Of a stretch of DNA of 64,000 nucleotides, positions 54,528 through 62,382 are shown piece after piece. The position numbers and the translations under genes were made by a program. Under the pieces are notes generated by a model. It searched no databases. It saw nothing but the letters and a program-made list of their open reading frames with translations, and had not been told where the DNA came from. The DNA comes from Aeromicrobium sp. IC_218 (GTDB taxonomy: Bacteria; Actinomycetota; Actinomycetes; Propionibacteriales; Nocardioidaceae). The stretch lies in the NCBI RefSeq assembly GCF_004336805.1, contig NZ_SJXM01000004.1, positions 241,685 to 305,684 of the forward strand. The letters run 5' to 3'. The first letter of the stretch is position 1. The number at the start of each line of letters is the position of its first letter.

Positions 54528-55069
54528 GCACCGCCACGACCACCACCTTCGTGCCCGTCGACCCCGACGCGGACGCCGCCCTGCTGCACGCCTGGGTGAC
54601 CCACCCGCGCTCGGTCTACTGGCAGATGCAGGACGCGACGGTCGAGGACGTCCGCACCGAGTACGCGCGGATCGCCGCCGACCCGCACCACCGCGCGTTC
54701 CTGGGCCACGTCGACGGACGTCCCGCGCTGCTCGCCGAGGTCTACGACCCCGCGCACTCCGAGCTGGCCGGCGTCTACGACGTGCTGCCCGGCGACCGCG
54801 GCATGCACGTGCTCGTCGCACCCACCGACACCCCCGTGCACGGCTTCACCGACCGCGCCTTCGCCGCGGTCATGCGGCTCGTGCTGGACGACCCCGCGGT
54901 CGCGCGGGTGGTCGTCGAGCCCGACGTCCGCAACGCCGGCATCGCGCTCAAGAACGCCAAGGCGGGCTTCGTCGTGGACCGCGCCGTCGAGCTCGGCGTC
55001 AAGCGCGCCGCGCTGAGCTTCTGCACCCGCGAGCAGTTCGCGGCCAGCCCTCTGGGAGGAGACCTGTGA
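54524..55069 (+). CDS. desC: GNAT acyltransferase DesC (AlcB/IucB-like)
   Basis: 181 residues of the acyl-CoA N-acyltransferase fold: the usual N-terminal WVTHPRSVYWQM, FLGHVDGRPALLAEVYDP and GMHVLVAP, then VVVEPDVRNAGIALKNAKAGFV. It should acylate N-hydroxycadaverine with succinyl- or acetyl-CoA to make a hydroxamate. The gene overlaps both neighbours by 4 nt (ATGA with desB, GTGA with desD). It is on the short side but in the usual range for AlcB-type proteins. Confidence 0.9.
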   Translation: MSTATTTTFVPVDPDADAALLHAWVTHPRSVYWQMQDATVEDVRTEYARIAADPHHRAFLGHVDGRPALLAEVYDPAHSELAGVYDVLPGDRGMHVLVAPTDTPVHGFTDRAFAAVMRLVLDDPAVARVVVEPDVRNAGIALKNAKAGFVVDRAVELGVKRAALSFCTREQFAASPLGGDL

Positions 55070-56856
55070 CCCTCACGACCACCACCACGCCCGGCGTCGC
55101 CCCGGCGACCGCCGACCACCTGACCCCGGAGGTGCTGGACCGGGCCCAGCGCCTGCTCGTCGCCAAGGCCGTCGCCGAGCTGTCGCACGAGCGGCTGCTC
55201 CACCCGCGCCCGGACGGCGGCGGCTGGACGCTGGACGCCGGCGACGTCGTCTACCGGTTCGCCGCCCGGCGCCACCCGCTCGAGCACTGGGTCGTCGACC
55301 CCGGCTCGATCCGCGCCGAGCGGGACGGACGTCGGCTCGCCCCGGACGTGCTCACGTTCGTCGCGTCCCTGGCCGGCGACCTCGGGCTCACCGACGAGCT
55401 GCTGCCGGTCTACCTCGAGGAGCTCGCCTCGACCCTGCGGGCCGCCGCCTGGACGCTCGTCCACCACGAGCACACGGTCGACGACCTGCTGCACGCCGAC
55501 CTGGCCACGACCGAGGCGGCGATGCACGCCGGGCACCCCGGGTTCCTGGCCACCAACGGTCGCATCGGCTTCTCGGCGTCCCAGCACGAGGCGTACGCGC
55601 CCGAGGCCGGCCGGCCCGTGCGGCTGCACTGGCTCGGCGTGCGGCGCAGCCTGTCCGTCGCGTCCTACGGCGAGGGGATCGACGAGGACGCGCTGCTGGC
55701 CCACGAGCTCGACCCCGGCACCCGCGAGCGGTTCGACCTCGAGCTGCGGGCCCGCGGTCTCGACCCGGCCGAGTACCTGCTCGTGCCGGTCCACCCCTGG
55801 CAGTGGGACCACAAGATCGCGGTCACCTTCGCGCCCGACCTGGCCCGGCACGACCTCGTCCACCTCGGGGAGGGGCCGGACGCGTACACGGCCCAGCAGT
55901 CGATCCGCACGTTCCTCAACGTCGACCACCCCGAGCGGCACTACGTGAAGGTCGCGCTGTCGATCCAGAACATGGGCTTCATGCGCGGGCTGTCGCCGCG
56001 GTACATGCGGGCGACGCCGGCGATCAACGACTGGGTCGCGGGGCTCGTCCACGCCGACCCCGACCTGCAGGCGTGCGGCTTCCGCGTGCTCCGCGAGCGC
56101 GCCGCCGTCGGCTACACCGGCGGCGTCTACCAGGCGCTCGCGGCCGACTCGCCCTACAAGAAGATGCTGGCCGCTCTGTGGCGCGAGAGCCCGGTGTCGA
56201 TGGTCGGCGACGGCGAGCGGCTGGCCACCATGGCGTCGCTGCTGCACCGCGACGGCGACGGGCGCGCGTACGCGACGGCGCTCGTGCGGGCGTCCGGCCT
56301 CGACCCGGCCGACTGGGTGCGTGCCTACCTGCGGGCGTACCTGCGCCCGGTCGCGCACTGCCTGCTGGCCCACGACCTGGCGTTCATGCCGCACGGCGAG
56401 AACCTCATCCTCGTGCTCGACGGGCACGTGCCGCGCCGGGTGTTCATGAAGGACGTCGGCGAGGAGGTCGTGGTCATGGGCGACACCCCGCTGCCGGCCG
56501 AGATCGAGCGCATCCGCCAGGACGTGCCCGGCGAGCTGAAGGCGCTGAGCGTGCACACCGACGTGTTCGACGGGTTCCTGCGCCACCTCGCCGGCATCCT
56601 CGCCGAGGACGGGGTGCTCGAGGCCGAGGTGTTCTGGGCGCTGGTGGGGGAGTGCCTGGCCCAGCACGCGGCCGACCATCCCGAGCTGGCCGCGGCCCGT
56701 GAGCGGTGCGACCTGTTCGCCGCCGAGTTCGCGCACTCGTGCCTGAACCGGCTGCAGCTGCGCAACACCCGGCAGATGGTCGACCTGTCCGACCAGGCGT
56801 CCTCGCTGCAGGTGGCCGGGACGCTCGAGAACCCGATCGCCCCCTACCGTCCCTGA
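55066..56856 (+). CDS. desD: NRPS-independent siderophore synthetase DesD (IucA/IucC family)
   Basis: ATP-dependent oligomerisation and closure of hydroxamate units to desferrioxamine. The 596-residue protein has the family signatures: HPGFLATNGRIGFSASQHEAYAPE (ATP-binding), LVPVHPWQWDHKI, SIRTFLNVDHPERHYVKVALSIQNMGFMRGLSP, and the late HGENLILVLDGHVPRRVFMKDVGEEVV. The length is typical. GTG start, 4-nt overlap with desC. No siderophore exporter or uptake gene follows; a palindromic repeat ends the operon. Ring size and products cannot be told from sequence. Confidence 0.96.
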   Translation: MTLTTTTTPGVAPATADHLTPEVLDRAQRLLVAKAVAELSHERLLHPRPDGGGWTLDAGDVVYRFAARRHPLEHWVVDPGSIRAERDGRRLAPDVLTFVASLAGDLGLTDELLPVYLEELASTLRAAAWTLVHHEHTVDDLLHADLATTEAAMHAGHPGFLATNGRIGFSASQHEAYAPEAGRPVRLHWLGVRRSLSVASYGEGIDEDALLAHELDPGTRERFDLELRARGLDPAEYLLVPVHPWQWDHKIAVTFAPDLARHDLVHLGEGPDAYTAQQSIRTFLNVDHPERHYVKVALSIQNMGFMRGLSPRYMRATPAINDWVAGLVHADPDLQACGFRVLRERAAVGYTGGVYQALAADSPYKKMLAALWRESPVSMVGDGERLATMASLLHRDGDGRAYATALVRASGLDPADWVRAYLRAYLRPVAHCLLAHDLAFMPHGENLILVLDGHVPRRVFMKDVGEEVVVMGDTPLPAEIERIRQDVPGELKALSVHTDVFDGFLRHLAGILAEDGVLEAEVFWALVGECLAQHAADHPELAAARERCDLFAAEFAHSCLNRLQLRNTRQMVDLSDQASSLQVAGTLENPIAPYRP

Positions 56857-56887
56857 GGCCGCCGCTGCCCGAGGAGCGACGCCGCTC

Positions 56888-56980
56888 CCTGAGCCTGTCG
56901 AAGGGCTTCGACAGGCTCAGGCAGTGGTGGCCGGGACGTCGACGAGCTCAGCCGGCGCGGCCGGTTCCTGAGCTCGTCGA
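56888..56980. repeat. Double palindromic repeat / bidirectional terminator
   Basis: First hairpin: a 16-bp perfect stem (56888-56903 with 56906-56921) containing CCTGAGCCTGTCGAAG. Second: TCGACGAGCTCAG (56939-56951) with its exact complement at 56968-56980. Both lie between convergent desD and the SGNH hydrolase gene, and share the GACAGGCTCAGG core with the other dispersed copies. Confidence 0.85.
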
Positions 56981-56988
56981 AGGGCTGG

Positions 56989-58176
56989 TCAGCGCAGCGT
57001 CATGCGCGGCTCGCCGCGTGAGGTCAGCCCGGTGCCGGAGCGCTCGCAGCGTCCGCCGCGGTCGCCCTCGAACGCCTGGCGGACGCAGGAGCGGATGGCC
57101 AGCTGGCCCCAGTAGTTCGGGTGGATCGACTCCTGCACCTGGTACGGCCCGGCGATCGTGCTCACCGTGCGGATCTGGTTGATCCACTCGGTCCGGTCGA
57201 CGGCCGCGGCGTCCTTCCAGCTGCTCAGGCCGACCTCCTCGTAGAGGCCGACCCCCTTCTCGCACAGCCGGCGCCCGTCCATGGCGCGCGAGAGGTCGAG
57301 CACCCGGGCGTTGGTGAGCCCGGAGTCCTTGACCGCGCCGGTGACGGCTCCGTTGATCGTCGGCATCGCGGTGCGGTTGGCCCAGTCGGCGTCGGCGTCC
57401 CAGAACCCGCAGCCGCCCACGCTCTGGCGGCTGTAGCCGCTCTGCTTGTAGCGCAGGTTCGCACCCTCGGCGAGCGGCGACGGGTAGGTCTGGACGAGCA
57501 GGGTCCACGACGAGTCGGCGTGCCCGGCGTCGCGCATCGCGGTGCGGACGTTCTTCAGCGCGGTCGCGATCCGCGCACGCACCGCGGCGACGTTGGCCTC
57601 GGTGAAGTTCGCCTTCACCGAGCGGTCGTCGAAGCAGTAGTTGGGCAGCAGCGAGGACGAGCCGAGGAAGTCCAGGACGCAGCTGGTGACCACGTCGGCG
57701 AACCCGAAGTCGTTGCCGCCGATCGAGACCGTCACGAGCTCGACGTCGCGGCCGCGCGCCTCGCGCTGCAGGGCGAGCGCCTGACCGACCTTGCCGGCGC
57801 CGTCGTCGTAGAAGTCCAGGCCCGGCTTGAACTTCGAGCCGGTGCGGGTGCCCGTCGTCGCGCCCGAGCAGGCCAGGTTCAGGCTCTGGTAGCGGGCGCC
57901 GAGGTGGATCTGCGCGCTGCTGGCGCGGTGGCAGCCGGGGATGGACTCGGCGCTGCCGGCGTCCAGGTAGGCGCCCGCCCCGAGCGCGTCCGCGGTGGTG
58001 CTGCTGCGGTTCGAGGCGCCGGCCCAGCGGCCCGCCTCGCCGGAGATGTAGGAGTCGCCGAGAGAGACGACCCAGGGGTCGCCCGCGGCGGCCTGGGCGG
58101 TGGGGGCGGCGACGAGGCCGCCCGCCGCCACGGCGACCGTGGCGAGCAGCGAGCGGACGAGACGGGACGTGGGCAT
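56989..58176 (-). CDS. Secreted SGNH/GDSL hydrolase
   Basis: 395 residues: signal peptide of about 30 residues (ending AQA-A), then the SGNH blocks in order: VVSLGDSYISGEAGRW (block I, catalytic Ser in GDS), ACSGATT (block II region), VSIGGNDFGF (block III Asn) and SIHPNYWGQ (block V Asp/His-equivalent, here S-I-H). Cysteines are plentiful, fitting disulfides in an exported enzyme. Relatives hydrolyse lipids or acyl esters of cell envelope; the substrate here is unknown. It is expressed alone, convergent with desD. Confidence 0.9.
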   Translation of the reverse strand: MPTSRLVRSLLATVAVAAGGLVAAPTAQAAAGDPWVVSLGDSYISGEAGRWAGASNRSSTTADALGAGAYLDAGSAESIPGCHRASSAQIHLGARYQSLNLACSGATTGTRTGSKFKPGLDFYDDGAGKVGQALALQREARGRDVELVTVSIGGNDFGFADVVTSCVLDFLGSSSLLPNYCFDDRSVKANFTEANVAAVRARIATALKNVRTAMRDAGHADSSWTLLVQTYPSPLAEGANLRYKQSGYSRQSVGGCGFWDADADWANRTAMPTINGAVTGAVKDSGLTNARVLDLSRAMDGRRLCEKGVGLYEEVGLSSWKDAAAVDRTEWINQIRTVSTIAGPYQVQESIHPNYWGQLAIRSCVRQAFEGDRGGRCERSGTGLTSRGEPRMTLR

Positions 58177-58262
58177 GCGGACCTCCTGGACAGGACCCCC
58201 CGATGGGTCGCGCCCACCCTAGGAGTGACCCGGGTCACGTCCGCGGGCCCGCGCCCGCCCGG

Positions 58263-58727
58263 TCAGCGAGGCGTGCCGAAGAGCTGCGCGTGGTACAGCC
58301 GGCCGTCCGCGTCGCGGTACGCGCCGACGCCGGTGCGGCGGTACGACGAGCGCAGGATGTTCGCGCGGTGCCCGGGCGAGTCCATCCAGGCGTTCACGAC
58401 GGCGCGCGAGGAGCCGTAGCCGTAGGCGATGTTCTCGCCGATGCCGCGCAGCTCGCAGGTGCTCATCACGCGGCGCAGGCTGCTGGAGCTGCGGTGCTGG
58501 AGCGACTGCTTGCGGGCCATCGAGCGCGCCCACGAGTCGGCGTACCGCTGCAGGCAGCGCTGCGACTTCAGCGCGACGCGGTCGCGCTCGGTGCGCTCGG
58601 CGTTGACCAGCTTGATGACGTTCTTCTCGTGGCCGCTCTGCGCCGCCGACGCGGTCGTGCCCAGGCCGGGCGTGAGCATCAGGCCGGAGGCCAGCAGCAG
58701 GACGGTGAGCCGTCGGATCGAGGACAT
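58263..58727 (-). CDS. Secreted CAP-domain (SCP/PR-1) protein
   Basis: 154 residues: signal peptide of about 28 residues (TTASAA), then a compact CAP domain: EKNVIKLVNAERTERDRVALK, LQRYADSWARSMARKQSLQH and GENIAYGYGSSRAVVNAWMDSPGHRANILRSSYRRTGVG, with the family's conserved H/E pattern. Role unsettled in bacteria; some bind lipids or cell wall. Two cysteines could form a disulfide. It is transcribed alone between the SGNH gene and divergent cobU. Confidence 0.93.
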   Translation of the reverse strand: MSSIRRLTVLLLASGLMLTPGLGTTASAAQSGHEKNVIKLVNAERTERDRVALKSQRCLQRYADSWARSMARKQSLQHRSSSSLRRVMSTCELRGIGENIAYGYGSSRAVVNAWMDSPGHRANILRSSYRRTGVGAYRDADGRLYHAQLFGTPR

Positions 58728-58821
58728 CGTCCCAGGCTAGGCGGAGCCCCGGGCGTCGCCAACTCGCGCTTCCTGCGGTCCCGGCGGGCGGATAGGCTGC
58801 TGCGGTCGAGAGGGGCGCTCC

Positions 58822-59352
58822 ATGAAGGTGCTGGTGACCGGCGGCGTCCGCTCGGGCAAGTCGTTCCAGGCCGAGGCGCTGGTGGTCGGTGAGCCCGTGG
58901 TGACCTACGTGGCGCCCGGTCCCGAGGCCGATCCCGAGTCCGACCCGGAGTGGGCCGAGCGGGTCGTGCGCCACCAGGACCGCCGACCCGGCCACTGGGC
59001 CACCGCCGAGACGGCCGACGTGGCCGCCACGCTGCGCGCGACCGAGGGCGCGGTGCTCGTCGACTGCCTGGGCACGTGGCTCACCGCGCAGCTGGACGAG
59101 CTCGACGGCTGGGACAAGACCCGCGACGAGTGGGAGCCCGAGCTGCTCGCCCGCGTCGACGCGCTGGCCGAGGCCGTCGGGCAGCACCGCGGCACGGTCG
59201 TGGTCGTCACCAACGAGGTCGGCATGGGCGTCGTGCCCGCGCACTGGTCGGGCCGCCTGTTCCGCGACCTGCTCGGCGTGACCAACCAGCGCGTCGCCGC
59301 CGAGTGCGACGAGGTCCACCTCGTCGTCGCCGGCCGCACCTTGGTGCTCTAG
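58822..59352 (+). CDS. cobU: Adenosylcobinamide kinase / adenosylcobinamide-phosphate guanylyltransferase
   Basis: Phosphorylates adenosylcobinamide and then attaches GMP, the step before CobS. The 176-residue protein has the P-loop VTGGVRSGKSFQAEAL, the catalytic His in ERVVRHQDRRPGHWAT, VLVDCLGTWLTAQL and VVTNEVGMGVVP, all typical of CobU. ATG 58822 has GAGAGG upstream; a -10-like TAGGCT (58793-58798) precedes it. It stands apart from cobS, which is ~1.9 kb away on the other strand. A tandem repeat and palindrome follow. Confidence 0.95.
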   Translation: MKVLVTGGVRSGKSFQAEALVVGEPVVTYVAPGPEADPESDPEWAERVVRHQDRRPGHWATAETADVAATLRATEGAVLVDCLGTWLTAQLDELDGWDKTRDEWEPELLARVDALAEAVGQHRGTVVVVTNEVGMGVVPAHWSGRLFRDLLGVTNQRVAAECDEVHLVVAGRTLVL

Positions 59353-59370
59353 GCCGGTCCGCTCCTCGAG

Positions 59371-59470
59371 CAGTCCTCCGCTCCTCGAGCTTGTCGAGAG
59401 GACTCCCTTCGACAGGCTCAGGGAGCGGGGGCGTCGGCTCAGGGAGCGGGGCGTCGGCTCAGGGAGCGGG
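59371..59470. repeat. Palindrome plus 20-21-bp tandem repeat
   Basis: GAGCTTGTCGA (59387 on) pairs with TCGACAGGCTC (59409-59419). The unit GGCTCAGGGAGCGGGGCGTC then occurs at 59415-59435 (21 bp), 59436-59455 (20 bp) and partially at 59456-59470. It lies between convergent cobU and the hydrolase gene, and belongs to the dispersed family. Confidence 0.82.
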
Positions 59471-59476
59471 AGCAGG

Positions 59477-60487
59477 TCAGGGGAGGCAGCGGCGGACGAC
59501 CTCCGGGTCGACCTCGGCGAGCGTGGCCGGCTCCCAGCGCGGCGTGCGGTCCTTGTCGATCACCTGGGCGCGGATGCCCTCGGCCATGTCGGGCACGTCC
59601 AGCAGCGCGGTCGAGACGTGCAGGTCCTGGTCGAGCGCGGCGCGCAGGTCCGGCAGGGTCGCGGCCCGGCGCAGCGCCGCCAGCGTGACGGTGACGGCGG
59701 TGGGGGACCGGGCCTCGATCTCGTCGGCCGCCTCCCGGGCCTCGGGGACGTCGCTCGCGCGCAGGCGCGCCACGATCGCCGTGACGTCGTCCCCGGCGTA
59801 GGCCGCGTCGATCCAGGCCCGCGCCGCGGCCAGCGCGGACGCCGGCGGCTCGACGGCCAGCCGCTCCAGCGCGGATCCCGCGTGCTCGGTCTCCAATGCG
59901 GCGAGCAGCTCGGGCAGCCGCTCGCTCGGCACGAGGACGTCGGCCGCCCCGAGCGCAATCGCGTCGGCACCGTCGAGCGTCGCGGCGGTGAGCGCCACGT
60001 GCGCGCCGAGCTGACCGGGCGCGTGCGACAGCAGCCACGGACCGCCGACGTCCGGCACGAACCCGATGCGGGTCTCGGGCATGCCGAGCCGCGTGCGCTC
60101 GGTGACGATGCGGTGCCGGGCGTGGGCCGAGAGCCCCACCCCGCCGCCCATGACGACGCCGTCCATCACGGCGACGAACGGCTTGGGGAAGGTCGCGATC
60201 GCGTGGTCGAGGGCGTACTCGTCGCGCCAGAAGTCGACCGAGCCGCGGGTGCCGTCGCGGGCGTCGCGGTGCATGGCGACCAGGTCGCCACCGGCGCACA
60301 GTCCACGGTCGCCGGCGCCGACGAGGGCGACGGTCGCGACGGAGTCGTCGGCCGCCCAGGCGTCCAGGGCCTGCTGCAGCAGGCCGACCATCTCGTGGGT
60401 GAGGGCGTTGATCGCCCGCGGCCGGTCGAGCTCGGCGATCGCGAGCCGGCCGCGCCGGTGGGTCTGGACGGGAGCGTCGTCGGTCAC
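59477..60487 (-). CDS. 3-hydroxyisobutyryl-CoA hydrolase
   Basis: Valine degradation: releases 3-hydroxyisobutyrate from its CoA ester. The 336-residue crotonase-fold protein has LDRPRAINALTHEMVGLL, GDRGLCAGGDLVAMHRDARDG and the HIBYL-CoA-specific VMDGVVMGGGVGLSAHARHRIVTERTRLGMPETRIGFVPDVGGPWLL, with the glutamate of MPET. The C-terminal extension (VDPEVVRRCLP) also fits the longer hydrolases rather than enoyl-CoA hydratase. GTG 60487 has GAGAGG at nine nt. Together with icmF and the acyl-CoA enzymes it points to branched-chain acyl-CoA use. Confidence 0.9.
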   Translation of the reverse strand: MTDDAPVQTHRRGRLAIAELDRPRAINALTHEMVGLLQQALDAWAADDSVATVALVGAGDRGLCAGGDLVAMHRDARDGTRGSVDFWRDEYALDHAIATFPKPFVAVMDGVVMGGGVGLSAHARHRIVTERTRLGMPETRIGFVPDVGGPWLLSHAPGQLGAHVALTAATLDGADAIALGAADVLVPSERLPELLAALETEHAGSALERLAVEPPASALAAARAWIDAAYAGDDVTAIVARLRASDVPEAREAADEIEARSPTAVTVTLAALRRAATLPDLRAALDQDLHVSTALLDVPDMAEGIRAQVIDKDRTPRWEPATLAEVDPEVVRRCLP

Positions 60488-60515
60488 GTCCGGCAGCCTC
60501 TCACGCGGCGCGCGG

Positions 60516-61298
60516 TCAGGACGCGGCGAGCAACAGCGCGGCCAGCGCGACCTCGATCGACGCACCGTGGACGTCGCCGGTCACGCCACCGAGGCGCGTC
60601 ACGCAGCGCCGCACGAGGGCGGCGACCGCGACGAGGGCGACGAGCACGGCGAGCGGCCCGCGCCACCAGGCGAGGTCGGCGGCCAGGGCGGGAGCGACCG
60701 AGACCGCCGCGAGCCCGAGGCCGGTCAGCGCCGCCGCGGCGACCGGGACGACCCCGGACGTCGCCGCACCCAGGCCCTCACGCCGCGCGCCCGGCACGCC
60801 CGCCGCGGCCGAGACGAGCACCGCGCCGCGGGACAGGCAGACCAGGACGCCGGCCAGCAGCGGCCCCCACGGGTGCGCCGCGAGGGTGACGAGGGCCCCG
60901 GCCTGCACGGCCAGCACGACGACGAGTGCGGCGGCCCCGGCCGGTCCGACGTCGCCGGTGCGCATGACGTCGAGCGCGCGCTCGCGGTCGTAGGACGCGG
61001 TGAGCCCGTCGGCGGTGTCGGCCAGCCCGTCCAGGTGCAGGGCCCGGGAGCCGAGGGCGAGCAGACCGACGGCGAGGGCCGCGACGGCCCATGGCGAGAG
61101 CCTGGCCTCGCGGCCGACCCACAGCGTGAGCCCGACGACGAGTCCGAGCGGGACGGCGGCCAGCGGGGCCAGCAGCATGGCCACCGCGGCGACGTCGCGG
61201 CCGGTCGAACCGGGTGCGGGGACGGGGACCGCGGTGAACGTGCCGACCGCCATGCGTCCGCCGTCGACGAGGCGGGACGTGGGCCGGCTCGTGGTCAT
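60516..61298 (-). CDS. cobS: Adenosylcobinamide-GDP ribazoletransferase (cobalamin synthase)
   Basis: Membrane enzyme joining adenosylcobinamide-GDP to alpha-ribazole, the last loop step. The 260 residues are mostly hydrophobic (five to seven helices) with the conserved LHLDGLADTADGLTASYDRERALDVMRTGDVGPAG, whose aspartates bind Mg2+, and PWGPLL/CLSRGAVL. The ATG overlaps the stop of a TetR gene by 4 nt, which couples it to a regulator; this is not the usual cobUST arrangement. No B12 riboswitch precedes the pair. Confidence 0.95.
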   Translation of the reverse strand: MTTSRPTSRLVDGGRMAVGTFTAVPVPAPGSTGRDVAAVAMLLAPLAAVPLGLVVGLTLWVGREARLSPWAVAALAVGLLALGSRALHLDGLADTADGLTASYDRERALDVMRTGDVGPAGAAALVVVLAVQAGALVTLAAHPWGPLLAGVLVCLSRGAVLVSAAAGVPGARREGLGAATSGVVPVAAAALTGLGLAAVSVAPALAADLAWWRGPLAVLVALVAVAALVRRCVTRLGGVTGDVHGASIEVALAALLLAAS

Positions 61299-61870
61299 GC
61301 GGCCGACGGTATCGCGGCGCGGACGACCGCCTCGCCGGCCGCCAGCAGGGCGTCCGCGACCTGGTCGGGAGCCTGCCCGACGTACCCGGCGACCATGGCG
61401 CCGTCGCGCAGCATGAGCAGCCGCTCGGCCAGGGCGTCGGGCTCGCGGGCGCCGAGCGCCGTGACCAGCGCGGCGGCCTGGCCGTGCAGCCAGCGACGGT
61501 GCGCGTCGACGACCCGGCGCGCGGGGTGGGCCGGGTCGGCGTGCTCGGCGGCGGCGTTGATGAACGGGCAGCCGCGGAAGCCGGGGGCGCAGGTGGTCGC
61601 GCCCAGGAAGCGGGCGTACCAGCGCAGCACGTCGCCCGGCGCCTCGGACGCGACGCGACGTTCCACCTCGGTGCGCTCGGCCGCGGCCAGCCGCTCGAGG
61701 TAGGCGACGACGAGGTCGTCCTTGCTGCGGAAGTGGCGGTAGAAGGTGACCTTCGAGACCTCCGCGTCGGCGATGAGCCGGTCGGCGCTGACCGCACGGA
61801 TGCCCTCGGCGTAGAAGCGGTGCATCGCGGCGCCGAGGATGCGCTCGCGGGCGGGTGCGGCGGTGGTCAT
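61295..61870 (-). CDS. TetR-family transcriptional regulator
   Basis: 191 residues: N-terminal HTH (ARERILGAAMHRFYAEGIRAVSADRLIADAEVSKVTFYRHFRSKDDLVVAYL) and a ligand domain with CAPGFRGCPFINAAAEHADP, a form common in regulators of oxidative or electrophile response; the two cysteines could be redox-active. Divergent from ohr across 83 bp with a 22-bp dyad, so it may control ohr and, through 4-nt coupling, cobS. Ohr is usually under MarR-type OhrR, so this pairing is unusual. Inducer unknown. Confidence 0.9.
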   Translation of the reverse strand: MTTAAPARERILGAAMHRFYAEGIRAVSADRLIADAEVSKVTFYRHFRSKDDLVVAYLERLAAAERTEVERRVASEAPGDVLRWYARFLGATTCAPGFRGCPFINAAAEHADPAHPARRVVDAHRRWLHGQAAALVTALGAREPDALAERLLMLRDGAMVAGYVGQAPDQVADALLAAGEAVVRAAIPSAA

Positions 61871-61916
61871 GGTGCCTCCGGGCTTGTGCGGACGTCGGAG
61901 TCGTGGTTGAGTCGAG

Positions 61917-61938
61917 GTAGACGTACTAGTAACCCTAC
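61917..61938. promoter_or_regulatory. Candidate TetR operator between tetR and ohr
   Basis: The dyad GTAG-N3-TACTAGTA-N3-CTAC is symmetric about 61927/61928 and overlaps a possible ohr promoter (TTGAGT, 61907-61912). A single strong palindrome between divergent genes is typical of TetR operators. Confidence 0.55.
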
Positions 61939-61953
61939 ACCTCGGAGGTCCGC

Positions 61954-62379
61954 ATGCCCGACGTCATCTACACCGCCTCGTCCACCGCGAGCGGCGACGG
62001 CCGCAACGGTCACGTCCGCAGCAGCGACGGACTGGTCGACCTCGACCTCGCGGTCCCGCAGGAGATGGGCGGCCTCGGTGGCGCGACGAACCCCGAGCAG
62101 CTGTTCGCCGCCGGCTACTCCGCGTGCTTCCTGTCGGCCCTGAAGGCCTCGGCCAAGCAGCACGGCGTGCCGATCCAGGACGCGGCGGTGACCGCGGACG
62201 TGGGCATCGGCTCCAACGGCGAGGGTGGCTTCGGGCTCACCGTGACGCTGAACGTCGAGCTCGGCGGTGTCTCGCAGGAGGACGCCGAGAAGGCGGTCGC
62301 CGCCGCGCACCAGGTGTGCCCCTACTCCAACGCGACCCGCGGCAACATCGACGTCCAGCTGGTCGTCGAGGTCGCCTGA
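61954..62379 (+). CDS. ohr: Organic hydroperoxide resistance protein (Ohr/OsmC family)
   Basis: Thiol peroxidase that reduces organic and fatty-acid hydroperoxides with lipoyl reductant. The 141 residues show the Ohr type: TNPEQLFAAGYSACFLSAL with Cys58 and VCPYSNATRGNIDVQL with Cys122. These are the two catalytic cysteines of Ohr; plain OsmC is usually distinguished by other motifs. Divergent from a TetR gene with an intervening dyad. The ATG follows CTCGGAGGTCCGC, a clear ribosome site. Confidence 0.94.
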   Translation: MPDVIYTASSTASGDGRNGHVRSSDGLVDLDLAVPQEMGGLGGATNPEQLFAAGYSACFLSALKASAKQHGVPIQDAAVTADVGIGSNGEGGFGLTVTLNVELGGVSQEDAEKAVAAAHQVCPYSNATRGNIDVQLVVEVA

Positions 62380-62382
62380 CAC

